DNA from: Rouxiella sp. S1S-2 | Lineage (GTDB): Bacteria > Pseudomonadota > Gammaproteobacteria > Enterobacterales > Enterobacteriaceae | Direction of reading: 5' to 3' | DNA length: 64,000 nucleotides | NCBI RefSeq assembly: GCF_009208105.1 | Contig: NZ_WFKL01000001.1 | Location: forward strand, 1,736,001-1,800,000 | Shown here: positions 50,756 to 58,660 of the stretch, piece by piece | Layout of the letters: each line of letters begins with the position of its first letter | Numbering within the stretch: the stretch's first letter is position 1 | Position numbers and translations under genes: made by a program | Notes under the pieces: generated by a model | What the model was told of the DNA's origin: nothing | Database searches by the model: none | The model's input: the letters and a program-made list of their open reading frames with translations, nothing else

Positions 50756-51880
50756 CTATACTGCGAGAACCACCCATCCTTTCCCTCTATCGTCATTATA
50801 TTTATCTGTCATGTCCTGATTTTTATGCCCTAGCAGCTTCTGAGTATCGACTCCCTGAGCGCGATAGAGTCTCTCGGATAATGAACGTTGTTCATGGAAT
50901 GTCGGTGGGGTGCCTTCGGTCCATTTGAGGCCGCTCCTATCCCTGGCTCGGGAGAAGGCCATAGTAATAGAACTACTCGATACAGGCCCACCTCGTTTAG
51001 CTAGGCCTGTGGTGTGGTGGATATGGAGAATATGAGGACTGATGATCCTGTCGCGGCAACGGCTTATTACTTCTTTGAGGGTCATGCTCAATTCATCGCA
51101 TCGAAGAGCGACCGGAATAGCCAGTTTCATACCCGTCTTCTCCTGTATTATATGGAGATGGTCATCCCAAACATCTGAAAATTTCATTCTGGCAATATCC
51201 CCGAGACGTTGTCCGGTCACAATGGCAAGAAGCATGGAGTTTTGAACGTATCTTTGACTTGTTTCGGCTGCTGCAAAAACTGTTCTCCATTCTTCTAAAT
51301 TGAAACGTTCGCGCTGGACTTTATTATTTGGTTGTTTGGTCGCCAAGGCAGGGTTATATCCCGGCTTCACTTCACCGGCATGTTGCGCCTCTTTGTATAC
51401 ATCAATTAAAACCATCCTGACGACCTGAGCCATTCTTCTCTGACCCTTTTTCTTATAATTCTCAATAAGTCTGGCAATATCTTTTGCCCCAATTGATTGC
51501 AGTTCCATAAGGCCGCACTCGCGTCGGAATAATTCTATTGGGGTGATTTTTTGTTTAAACGTGTTGAGTTTTATTTCGCCATCTTTCAGTCTGTCTTCTT
51601 GGATTTTGATATAACGATCCAGCCAGGTTGTTACTGTTATTGATAGCCCAAAGTTTTCACTGACACGTTCTTTAATTTTGAAAAGCTGATTTGTTTGTTG
51701 CTCGGCAAATCTCCCATTTGCTTCAATCGCAATGGCTTTTGCCTCTTCCTTGTCATCACCTAATCCATGAAACTTGCCGGTAATGGGATGTTTATATCGC
51801 CAATAGACTTTATTTGTTCTGGCATCGGTTGAGCAAAAAAGACCCTGAACAGTAACGTTATATTTACGGGGTCGTGCCAT
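50756..51880 (-). CDS. int: phage tyrosine integrase
   Basis: The 374-residue integrase has an N-terminal arm-binding domain (about 1-75), a core-binding domain (about 80-175), and a catalytic domain with R225 in TGQRLGD, H329-x-x-R332 in FHEQRS, H352 in LLGHKNQ and the nucleophile Y361 in TDKYNDDRG. Its start overlaps the end of xis by 17 bases. The gene reads toward icd, so the attachment site lies between. Confidence 0.94.
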   Translation of the reverse strand: MARPRKYNVTVQGLFCSTDARTNKVYWRYKHPITGKFHGLGDDKEEAKAIAIEANGRFAEQQTNQLFKIKERVSENFGLSITVTTWLDRYIKIQEDRLKDGEIKLNTFKQKITPIELFRRECGLMELQSIGAKDIARLIENYKKKGQRRMAQVVRMVLIDVYKEAQHAGEVKPGYNPALATKQPNNKVQRERFNLEEWRTVFAAAETSQRYVQNSMLLAIVTGQRLGDIARMKFSDVWDDHLHIIQEKTGMKLAIPVALRCDELSMTLKEVISRCRDRIISPHILHIHHTTGLAKRGGPVSSSSITMAFSRARDRSGLKWTEGTPPTFHEQRSLSERLYRAQGVDTQKLLGHKNQDMTDKYNDDRGKGWVVLAV

Positions 51881-52106
51881 CTTCCAGGATCCTCATTAAT
51901 CGTGGACTGTCATTTTTTTTAATAACTGGCTTATCTGACATACCAATAAATCTGGCTGTTTTATCAACACGCCAGCATCGTCCTGCTTTGAAAGGTGGAG
52001 GGAATATCATGCCATTTTGAGCATATTTAAGCAGGGTAGGCATGCTAGGAATGGGTATGGTGAACTCATCAACGGCCCACTCATCTAAAGTTTGTGTTCT
52101 TGCCAT
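51864..52106 (-). CDS. xis: excisionase
   Basis: The 80-residue winged-helix protein reads LDEWAVDEFTIPIPSMPTLLKYAQNGMIFPPPFKAGRCWRVDKTARFI, the Xis pattern in which TLLKYAQNG is the recognition helix and RCWRVD the wing. It steers integrase to excision. It overlaps int and is read in the same direction. Confidence 0.87.
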   Translation of the reverse strand: MARTQTLDEWAVDEFTIPIPSMPTLLKYAQNGMIFPPPFKAGRCWRVDKTARFIGMSDKPVIKKNDSPRLMRILEDGTTP

Positions 52107-52194
52107 ATCATTCTCACCCCTTTGTTATTGAGTGTATTTTCTGCTCATCGTCCATGCGTACTAAGCGTGTCTTGCCAGCACCGTTCGCAGCTAA

Positions 52195-52497
52195 TTAATG
52201 GTTTACGTCACTCATGAAAGCCATTAAAGCCAAAAGCATTACGTTTGTTTTTATTGCACTGGGGTACAGTACGATTTTACTCTGATCGATGCCGGTAAAG
52301 TTTTCTAATACCGCTGAAATTGCCTCATTTGCGCAGCTAAAGTCACCTAAGGTCGAGCCGTTAGGTAAAACTATTGCTTGTGATTTTCCCTGACTTTCAG
52401 TTTTAACCATATATCCTATTAGCGTTTTATCCAGTTTTAACTTAACGATATTGTCATGAAGGTTTATTATATTTAATGTAGGGGTCACGTTGGCCAT
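52195..52497 (-). CDS. hypothetical prophage protein (100 aa)
   Basis: The 100-residue protein starts MANVTPTLNIINLHDNIVKL. It has no signal peptide; a hydrophobic stretch lies at the C-terminus (NVMLLALMAFMSDVNH). GAGG lies almost against the ATG, so initiation may be weak. It lies between xis and the repressor gene, where lambdoid phages carry small accessory genes. I do not recognise it. Confidence 0.55.
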   Translation of the reverse strand: MANVTPTLNIINLHDNIVKLKLDKTLIGYMVKTESQGKSQAIVLPNGSTLGDFSCANEAISAVLENFTGIDQSKIVLYPSAIKTNVMLLALMAFMSDVNH

Positions 52498-52763
52498 TCC
52501 TCTATTTTGAACTCTATTTTGAGTGAATTAACTTATTCCGTTAAATTAAAATTATCTCCAAAGTTAAAATTATTATTTACTTTCGGCGTTTTTCGCCGCT
52601 TATCGGATGCAGTCTTTCCCGCTGTCAGAACTAAAACCCTCGAAAGCGCTGTGCCGTTCGATGAGCCTAATATTAGTGATGCGAATTATTAAAATCAAGC
52701 GTAATAGTAATAATAATATGCGTAATGATGATTTATCGATGATTTTAAAGGCGATTTAGTCAC

Positions 52764-52787
52764 AAAAAAACCGCCTCAAGAGGGCGG
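52764..52787 (-). terminator. terminator after the repressor gene
   Basis: Minus strand: CCGCCCTCTTGAGGCGG followed by seven U, 30 bases beyond the repressor stop. Confidence 0.88.
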
Positions 52788-52817
52788 TAAATTGCTAAGA
52801 AGGGAATTTAGTGAGGA

Positions 52818-53270
52818 TTATTGCTTTCTGGCAGCGAGTAATTCTTCAAAAAGTCGATCGTAATTTTCTGTTTTGGTTTTCAGCTCTTTGAGGTGCTGCT
52901 CTTTTTCACTTTCAGGTAAACGATTGAAAATCTCAATAAGTTCAGCTTGCTGGGGCTTTAGCAGACGCCATCCGACACTATCAACTTGCTCTGTAGAAGG
53001 CGAAGAGCTACGGATATAGTTCATCAAATCAGTCAGACTGGGATCAATCTCTTCTGGTTTTACCTGGAGAAGAACCGCAAATTTGAGGACCGCATCTGTA
53101 TTTAAAGGAATTTTTCCTCTCAGATACTGACTTACCGTTGCCTGCGTACTAAACCCGAGCGCATCTGCCGCCTTTTCTTGAGTAAGGCGCAATTCAACTT
53201 TCTTTTTGTTCCAAATAGCGTGCAGACGAGCCGCATTATCAGGAAGTTTATCTGGGATATTTTCGTTCAT
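52818..53270 (-). CDS. prophage repressor, short form without peptidase domain
   Basis: The 150-residue protein has the XRE HTH at residues about 15-65 (ARLHAIWNKKKVELRLTQEKAADALGFSTQATVSQYLRGKIPLN). The C-terminal 80 residues are a charged helical region (LIEIFNRLPESEKEQHLKEL). The S24 self-cleavage domain of CI is absent, so induction cannot go by RecA-assisted cleavage of this protein itself; an antirepressor or another partner is likely. It is divergent from cro across three operator repeats. Confidence 0.82.
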   Translation of the reverse strand: MNENIPDKLPDNAARLHAIWNKKKVELRLTQEKAADALGFSTQATVSQYLRGKIPLNTDAVLKFAVLLQVKPEEIDPSLTDLMNYIRSSSPSTEQVDSVGWRLLKPQQAELIEIFNRLPESEKEQHLKELKTKTENYDRLFEELLAARKQ

Positions 53271-53281
53271 GAGTCCATTTT

Positions 53282-53346
53282 ATTGGTAACGCTAATAAAC
53301 GACAAAGCGTAATACGCTTGACTATAAATATTCGCAACACTAATAT
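53282..53346. promoter_or_regulatory. repressor/Cro operator region with three repeats and the rightward early promoter
   Basis: Related 15-bp elements lie at 53282-53296 (ATTGGTAACGCTAAT) and 53330-53344 (ATTCGCAACACTAAT), with a palindromic AAGCGTAATACGCTT at 53305-53319 between. Centres are 23-25 bases apart, like OR3-OR2-OR1. A rightward promoter fits on top: -35 TTGACT at 53318-53323, 17-base spacer, -10 TAATAT at 53341-53346. It is 27 bases upstream of cro. Confidence 0.78.
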
Positions 53347-53372
53347 TTAGGCGACCAAACAAAGGAGTTGTC

Positions 53373-53621
53373 ATGAAGCTTAAAGAATATCTAAGAGTTA
53401 ACAAAATCCCTCAGCACAAGTTTGCTCTCACCGTTGGACGTTCACAAGGATATATAAGCCAAGTTTTATCTGGACGATACATTCTGCGTGGCAAGGTTGC
53501 TCGTCAGTGGTCAGAGGCCACGGCTTTTCAGGTTACCCCGCATGATCTTAATGCGGAAGATTACCCAAACCTTACGGACGGGATCCCTCCCGATCGGCTG
53601 TCAAACGTCACTGCTGCCTAA
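53373..53621 (+). CDS. Cro-type regulator
   Basis: The 82-residue HTH protein reads MKLKEYLRVNKIPQHKFALTVGRSQGYISQVLSGRYILRGKVARQWSEATAFQVTPHDLN, close to the YdaS/Cro group. AAAGGAG precedes the ATG. As first gene of the rightward early operon and divergent from the repressor, it should shut down repressor synthesis in the lytic path. Confidence 0.82.
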   Translation: MKLKEYLRVNKIPQHKFALTVGRSQGYISQVLSGRYILRGKVARQWSEATAFQVTPHDLNAEDYPNLTDGIPPDRLSNVTAA

Positions 53622-53727
53622 GTTTCGATAAATGGAAACCAAACACCATCACCTTCTTGAATCGGCCAAAGTCGTGAAGAGACAGGCCAAACTGTGCGCA
53701 CATATCCAATAGCGTGAGGTATGACCA

Positions 53728-53895
53728 ATGAAAAGACTTCGATGCATCGGCGGTAAATTTTGTTACGGCAGTATGCCGATCAACAAGACATCAATGCGCG
53801 CCGTTATTCGCAAAATAGCCAAACGTCGCATCAACCAGCAGTTGGCGCGACAGGTGAAGGCTTTCCACATCATTTCAAATAATCAGGGCTGGTAA
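53728..53895 (+). CDS. small basic phage protein (55 aa)
   Basis: The ATG at 53728 has GTGAGG eight bases upstream. The frame encodes a very basic protein: MKRLRCIGGKFCYGSMPINK, then RAVIRKIAKRRINQQLARQ. The high Arg/Lys content suggests nucleic-acid binding. It is in the CII position between cro and the O-type gene, but is too short for a CII. I do not recognise it. Confidence 0.5.
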   Translation: MKRLRCIGGKFCYGSMPINKTSMRAVIRKIAKRRINQQLARQVKAFHIISNNQGW

Positions 53896-53941
53896 TCATG
53901 GCAGCACCTCTCCCTATGCGGCTGGATTAACAGGAGTATTT

Positions 53942-54976
53942 ATGCGTGATTTTGCGAAGATATCACCCACATTTTGGATGGGAAGCACTCAGAAAAAAAT
54001 CAGGGAATTGGGTTCCGAGGCTTTAGTGGTGTCTCTCTATCTCATGACTTGCCCGCACTCCAACATGATCGGGCTTTATTATCTGCCGATTATCTATCTG
54101 GCCCATGAAACTGGTCTGGGCGTTGAAGGGGCTAAGGAGGGGCTTGCAAGAGCTGAAAGTGTCGGTTTCTGCCGTTATGACCCTGAATCTGAGATGGTGT
54201 GGATCCCAGGTATGGCGCATAGCCAAATTGGCAGGTGCTTAAAGGCCACGGATAAGCAGTGCAAAGGTGTTCAAAATACCTATGACTTATTGCCTGACAA
54301 CCCCTATCTATCGGACTTTTTCCTGATGTATCGGGATGATTATCATCTACACAACCGGCGATATTTTACCTGCGAAAATCCCAAGGCACCTGGAGGGGCT
54401 TCTGAGGGGCTTGCAAGCAAGGAGAACGAGAAGGAGCAGGAGAAAGAGAATAAAACCCCACACAGCGCGCGAGAAGAATTTTTGCCGGCTTCGTTAGATG
54501 TTCAAATTGCGGATAATTTTTTGAACGAGTCATCCCCAATGACTATCGAGATCGGCGATCCCGCAGACTTTCCCATGACCGGTAACTGGTTACCCCAGAA
54601 GGATTTTTTGCACCGAGTATCTGGCTATGTAGCCGATGAGTTACTGAATTTTGTGATGTTCTGGCAGGCCGGTGGCAAAGTTTTTAATCAGGCACAGTGG
54701 GAGCAGAAGTTCGAACGCAGCATCATGAATTATCGTAAGCAGTCGACCAGAAATTTACGACAAAAAACAGGAGGTTTATATGCAAAAGCAACCGCAGGAT
54801 GCGCATTTGTCAGCAATGCTGTCCGACAGGTCAGGGCCGCACGAAACGCCGAACGTATCCGACAGGGCTTGGTTGTTCTGGGAGACTATGGCGACGATTT
54901 ATGCCAATCGCTGGTTGGCAAAAAATGGGGCAGCACCCACATCGCTCTGGATAGCCAAGGTGTCGCAGTGTTCTGA
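53942..54976 (+). CDS. phage replication protein, O/DnaT-like
   Basis: The 344-residue protein starts with a winged-helix type N-terminal domain (FAKISPTFWMGSTQKKIRELGSEALVVSLYLMTCPHSNMIGLYYL). A charged linker (ASKENEKEQEKENKTPHSAREE) follows, and then a DnaT/primosomal-type C-terminal segment (FPMTGNWLPQKDFLHRVSGYVADELLNFVMFW..FNQAQWEQKFERSIMNYRK). It should bind the phage origin and load the helicase with the P-like partner. AACAGGAG precedes the ATG. The last 66 codons overlap the next gene in another frame and look unlike the family, so the original stop may have been lost. Confidence 0.82.
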   Translation: MRDFAKISPTFWMGSTQKKIRELGSEALVVSLYLMTCPHSNMIGLYYLPIIYLAHETGLGVEGAKEGLARAESVGFCRYDPESEMVWIPGMAHSQIGRCLKATDKQCKGVQNTYDLLPDNPYLSDFFLMYRDDYHLHNRRYFTCENPKAPGGASEGLASKENEKEQEKENKTPHSAREEFLPASLDVQIADNFLNESSPMTIEIGDPADFPMTGNWLPQKDFLHRVSGYVADELLNFVMFWQAGGKVFNQAQWEQKFERSIMNYRKQSTRNLRQKTGGLYAKATAGCAFVSNAVRQVRAARNAERIRQGLVVLGDYGDDLCQSLVGKKWGSTHIALDSQGVAVF

Positions 54977-55415
54977 CGATCAATTGGCGTTCTCGACCAA
55001 GCGCTGCATGGACCGCTGTTCGGCTGGAGAGCATTGGCCGCCAGATTTGGCAGAATTTAGCGCTATCGCCGGTGAGTACTCCGTCAACCCGCTAGGGCTG
55101 GGCGTGGAGGAGGTGATGACTGAATATTGGCGCTACATCAAACACTACTGGAAATACGACACCGCTGAAGATTTTCCCTGGGCTCATCCTGTCTATTATC
55201 AAGTCTGCACACTAATGCGACGGGAAGGGGCCAAACGCCATTTATCACAGGCAGAACTCACCATACTGGCGAAGCGGCAGCTTGATAAATGGGTTAAGCA
55301 CGTTGAAAAGGGTTTTTCTATACCGCCGGTTCGCACCATATTAAATGCGCCTGTACGACCCGTTGGCTCAACACCGGCGCAGCAGCTCGCAGCCGGTCAA
55401 CGCTATGTGAAGTGA
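54780..55415 (+). CDS. phage replication protein P-like
   Basis: The 211-residue protein starts at the ATG at 54780 behind AGGAGG, inside the O-like gene in the +1 frame. SDRAWLFWETMATIYANRWLAKNGAAP, DDQLAFSTKRCMDRCSAGEHWPPDLAEF match the lambda-P/replication-P family that brings DnaB to the O-bound origin. The overlap of 197 bases with the preceding gene is far longer than usual for this pair. Confidence 0.8.
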   Translation: MQKQPQDAHLSAMLSDRSGPHETPNVSDRAWLFWETMATIYANRWLAKNGAAPTSLWIAKVSQCSDDQLAFSTKRCMDRCSAGEHWPPDLAEFSAIAGEYSVNPLGLGVEEVMTEYWRYIKHYWKYDTAEDFPWAHPVYYQVCTLMRREGAKRHLSQAELTILAKRQLDKWVKHVEKGFSIPPVRTILNAPVRPVGSTPAQQLAAGQRYVK

Positions 55416-55679
55416 GAAGGGCGGACCAGCTTCTTTCCAAACTAAGTGGGTTATAAAATACACCGTTCCTATCCTCTTATGAGATAAGTTCGCTCGCGGT
55501 CATCGGCAAAGTACGGCGCAATGCTGAGCTGAATTTGTGCTAACGCTGATTCTGATATTTTAAGGGCTAGACTTATAAAGGTTAAACATTTTTAAAAACA
55601 TTGATTTTAAATTATTAATTAAGATATTAGTATCTTGCTATAGTAATTTGTAAGTAAACCGTAAAGATAGAGAGGAATA

Positions 55680-56336
55680 ATGAAGTATAAATCTGTGAAG
55701 TCTGTGTGCTTGGCAGCCTTTCTTATGGCCAGCCATAATGCTTTTGCTGAAGAAAGTGCCCTTCAAGAAGGCGGCAAACCTTTAAGTGTAGTTACCAGCG
55801 ATGGTAAAGAAAGAACCATAAGTGATTGTAAGCAATTTACCTTTTTAAGATTGAATGATTTGAAAATATCAAAAATAAACGGGTTATCTGATCCGGACTG
55901 GATAGATGCTAAAAACTCCCTTACAGGTTGTTACATAGATTGGTACGTCAAGGAAAACAAACTAACTTTAGATAACACTGCCAAAACTCCAAACATCAAA
56001 GATGTGCTCTCACACTTTCCAGCAAGCGAGGCTTACTTTGTAAACAAAGATGAGCAGGCTAAAATTAAAAAAAATAGCTCCGGTAAGTCAATTCTCGAAT
56101 ATACACCTTCTCTAAAAATTAATGATAGGAAAATGATTTCTGATAAAGAAGGGGTAAGCTATAGTGTATGGTGGTTTGCAAGTTATAAAAATGAAAATGG
56201 CGATTTGGTCAGTTTTATAACCATTGGTTCTGGAGTAACTCAAGGTACTCAATCTATTTTGAAAAGTTACATAATAAAATCAACCCAAGGTAAAATCTGG
56301 GACGTCAAAGAATTAGATGAGAACTCACCAATTTGA
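55680..56336 (+). CDS. secreted protein, candidate immunity protein for the neighbouring muramidase
   Basis: The 218-residue protein starts at the ATG at 55680 after AGAGAGGAAT, with a signal peptide (KYKSVKSVCLAAFLMASHNAFA). The mature protein is Lys/Ser/Asn-rich with two Cys (SDCKQF, LTGCYIDWY) that may form a disulfide, and it has no lipobox. I do not recognise a family. It is AT-rich, unlike the phage genes around it. It is convergent with the lysozyme-type bacteriocin gene, the stops being 34 bases apart, which is how immunity genes of several colicins lie. A periplasmic location fits protection against a peptidoglycan hydrolase. The role is inferred. Confidence 0.6.
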   Translation: MKYKSVKSVCLAAFLMASHNAFAEESALQEGGKPLSVVTSDGKERTISDCKQFTFLRLNDLKISKINGLSDPDWIDAKNSLTGCYIDWYVKENKLTLDNTAKTPNIKDVLSHFPASEAYFVNKDEQAKIKKNSSGKSILEYTPSLKINDRKMISDKEGVSYSVWWFASYKNENGDLVSFITIGSGVTQGTQSILKSYIIKSTQGKIWDVKELDENSPI

Positions 56337-56369
56337 AAATCAAGCCCCCATCTAATGGGGGCCATAATA

Positions 56370-57182
56370 TTAACCCTTAGCGGCAGAAAGTAGCTGGTTT
56401 TTAGTAGCATCATTTCGTGCATCTTGAATTCCAGTTCTGTGAGATTCAGCTGCTGCAGTATTCCAATCTCGACGGTTTATGGCTGCATTGAAATTCGGAA
56501 ACTCATTTTTTAAATTTGTAAGACCAAGGTTATAAATCATATCATGCAAAGCAACTTTGGCGTCTGCTGGGAAGTCACCATAGCCAGAGTACAAGCTCTC
56601 CAGTGCTGATTGATCGCTAATGGTACGAGTTATTAGTGACTGACCAATTTGATCATCATTAAGAACAATGCTGCTTGCGGCCCAAGCTGATCTTTTATTC
56701 TTAATAGTTGGATCATTGAAGACATCTTTCACATGTTGATATGCTGCTGCGACCTGATCATCACTCGCTGAAGTATAAGATATTTCGTCATCTCCATGTG
56801 CGTGGAAAGTATTCCTTTTACCGAATTTCATTTTTTTTGCATCATCTACATTAGACAGAAGAGTGCCAATACCCACGGTTACGTTGCCTTTAGTATCCGC
56901 ATACATATTATGTACGAGCCCTTCCCACTTAATCGTGTTATCTACAATGCGTGCAAGTTCGTCAGAACCAATTCCTGCATTTGATGCTGCTTTATTGTAA
57001 TTATTTAAATTTAAATATCCACCATGTGTTGTTCCTGGTTGTGCTGTGGCTGTGTTATTACCAGTACTTCCTGCTTTGTAGGAAGTACTTCCAAATTGAC
57101 TTGGATCATAGTTAGTAATATCACCATAAGGTGTCTGACTCACACCCCAGCCATCACCTTGATTATCGTTAATACCACTCAT
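56370..57182 (-). CDS. bacteriocin-like muramidase (colicin-like N-terminus, T4-lysozyme/pesticin-type domain)
   Basis: The protein has 270 residues from the ATG at 57182 (AAGGAAATGAGA upstream). Residues 1-75 are rich in Gly, Asn, Ser and Thr and start MSGINDNQGDGWGVSQTPYG, like the disordered translocation regions of colicins. No signal peptide is present. From about residue 76 there is a T4-lysozyme-type domain with the catalytic triad E87, D96 and T102 in KWEGLVHNMYADTKGNVTVG. The C-terminal half also follows the T4L pattern (ALHDMIYNLG, RRDWNTAAAESHRTG). A LexA box lies upstream. A separate endolysin exists at 62557, so this is not needed for host lysis. It most likely kills related cells. 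Confidence 0.8.
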   Translation of the reverse strand: MSGINDNQGDGWGVSQTPYGDITNYDPSQFGSTSYKAGSTGNNTATAQPGTTHGGYLNLNNYNKAASNAGIGSDELARIVDNTIKWEGLVHNMYADTKGNVTVGIGTLLSNVDDAKKMKFGKRNTFHAHGDDEISYTSASDDQVAAAYQHVKDVFNDPTIKNKRSAWAASSIVLNDDQIGQSLITRTISDQSALESLYSGYGDFPADAKVALHDMIYNLGLTNLKNEFPNFNAAINRRDWNTAAAESHRTGIQDARNDATKNQLLSAAKG

Positions 57183-57235
57183 TCTCATTTCCTTTTTAAA
57201 ATTTAATTGAAGCTGATTAGTACACAGTAGAGATG

Positions 57236-57251
57236 CTGTGTTTATATACAG
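57236..57251. promoter_or_regulatory. LexA (SOS) box upstream of the bacteriocin-like gene
   Basis: CTGT-GTTTATAT-ACAG is a perfect CTGT-N8-ACAG site, extended to TACTGTATATAAACACAG on the coding strand. It is 54 bases upstream of the ATG. A second, degenerate half-site lies at about 57212-57227, recalling the double boxes of colicin genes. Confidence 0.82.
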
Positions 57252-57253
57252 TA

Positions 57254-57797
57254 ATTGTGGGGTGATTTATTTGCAAGGTTTATTTAGATTTTTATAACTA
57301 ACTAAAATTAGCTTGCTGGTATTCAGTGTTAGACCGTTTCAAAACGTGATGCTTACATAAGAAGCAAGCATGAAGGTTTTATGATTAATTCATTGATTTT
57401 ATTATTAAATGAGTGAATTTTTTAACGAGAGGTTGAGAGGGTTTCTCTTAGCGGGAAAAATTGTTGTTACTCAGTCACGGGCCAATGTGGTGTCTGGAGA
57501 ATTGATGTTATAGAAAAGTTTACATTTGAGTGAAAATCAATCGCAAGAGAGTGGTTATACATAGTCAATAATTTGCGATATCTTTTTCACATTTTTTAAT
57601 AGTCACAAGCTGTAATTTCTCGATTTTCATTTATCGATATGTTGTAAGACGACATATACATATGTAGGAGTGGTTAAACTAAATCTATTAATTATATGCA
57701 TTTGTATTTGATTTATTTTTGGCTAATTGTTGAACATGTGCGGGCAGGGATGCAACAAGGGATTGCACGTTAAAACAAGTTGAAACAAGGGGTTGGG
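57254..57797. other. AT-rich gap, no gene seen
   Basis: These 540 bases hold no convincing coding frame, RNA gene or terminator. They separate the bacteriocin gene from the Q region. Confidence 0.45.
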
Positions 57798-57992
57798 ATG
57801 AAAGGTTATATACCTATCAAAGGAGTGAAATTTGCTTTGCCTGAAAACGGGCGGGTACTGGTTTTTATTGAAAATGGGAAAATGTCGAGCGCAGAATTAT
57901 TACGCCCCGACCAGCATGTCGCAAGTCTGGCTGTATTGCTCGAACTAGCAGGTCAGGCCGGATATCGTGTCACAAAGCCTGAATTAGATTAA
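57798..57992 (+). CDS. hypothetical prophage protein (64 aa)
   Basis: The protein has 64 residues from the ATG at 57798 behind AAGGGG. It reads MKGYIPIKGVKFALPENGRV, then a helical C-terminal half (SLAVLLELAGQAGYRVTKP). It has no signal or membrane segment. It lies in the nin-type interval before Q, where small phage genes are common. The family is not recognised. Confidence 0.6.
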   Translation: MKGYIPIKGVKFALPENGRVLVFIENGKMSSAELLRPDQHVASLAVLLELAGQAGYRVTKPELD

Positions 57993-58087
57993 CGACAAAA
58001 CTAAGTGAGGCGTTATAGTGTCGTTGTCAGCCTGAACAACTGATAACCCTTGAAACCGCTGTGTCTCCTTCAAAAATTGAGGTGAGA

Positions 58088-58234
58088 ATGACACAGCTAT
58101 CTACGAACAAAACAGCCCCTGTAGTATCGATGCCCGCTAATTGTAATGCTTGGGTATTAGCGTGCCTGACAATTGCTTCCTTCGAATATACCAAACAGTA
58201 TGCTGGCGAACAGCTGCTGGCGGTGCTGCTATGA
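58088..58234 (+). CDS. small prophage protein coupled to Q (48 aa)
   Basis: The ATG at 58088 follows GAGGTGAGA. The 48 codons end in TGA that overlaps the Q start as ATGA, a sign of coupled translation. It includes NCNAWVLACLTIASFEYTKQ, with two Cys. The function is unknown. Confidence 0.5.
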   Translation: MTQLSTNKTAPVVSMPANCNAWVLACLTIASFEYTKQYAGEQLLAVLL

Positions 58235-58590
58235 CTCGCTTAATAGATGAGGGAAGGGATATACATACCCTTTTGGAACTTTGGGGAGCTTGGGCAGCCA
58301 GTGATAACAGCGGGCTGGATTTCTCCAACGTTGCGGCCGGATTTAGAGGTCTGCTGCCGTCGACGTCAAAGACTCGGATGCAGTGTAATGACGATGAAGG
58401 GATTTTGATCGACGGCTGCGTGGCGCGTTTAAAACAGCACAGGCCAAAGGAGTATGAGTTGGTGGTGCTGCACTTTGTCTATGGGGTGTCGTTGAGAGCA
58501 ATAGCTAAAAGGCGGAAGTGTTCTGATGGGACGGTTAGGAAGGATATGGGGATGGCTGAGGGGTTTATTGAAGGTAGAATTTTGTCGTAA
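58231..58590 (+). CDS. antitermination protein Q (phage 82/QuuD type)
   Basis: The protein has 119 residues from the ATG at 58231. It fits the short Q family: LLELWGAWAASDNSGLDFSNVAAGFRGLLPS, DDEGILIDGCVARLKQHRPKEYELVVLHFVYGVSLRAIAKRRKCSDGTVRKDMGMAEGFIEG, where the last part is an HTH. Q binds at the late promoter and lets RNA polymerase pass the terminator ahead of the lysis genes. A terminator in the right place is at 60957. Confidence 0.88.
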   Translation: MTRLIDEGRDIHTLLELWGAWAASDNSGLDFSNVAAGFRGLLPSTSKTRMQCNDDEGILIDGCVARLKQHRPKEYELVVLHFVYGVSLRAIAKRRKCSDGTVRKDMGMAEGFIEGRILS

Positions 58591-58660
58591 CTATTGTACT
58601 TCGCCACTAGCCATTAATAGCAGCGAAGTTTCAAATTTATTTATTGTAATATTTAATTTT

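Noticed and set aside
52507..52692. Plus-strand frame of 61 codons between the 100-aa gene and the repressor
   Set aside because: It starts with TTG, has no ribosome site, and lies in a region where the neighbours on the other strand account for the transcription. Composition alone is not enough.
53632..53712. ATG-started frame of 26 codons after cro
   Set aside because: No Shine-Dalgarno and too short to judge; probably spacer before the small basic gene at 53728.
56370..57182. The muramidase as the phage endolysin
   Set aside because: A complete holin-endolysin-Rz/Rz1 cassette is present at 62223-63503, and this gene is on the other strand with its own LexA box and a colicin-like N-terminus.
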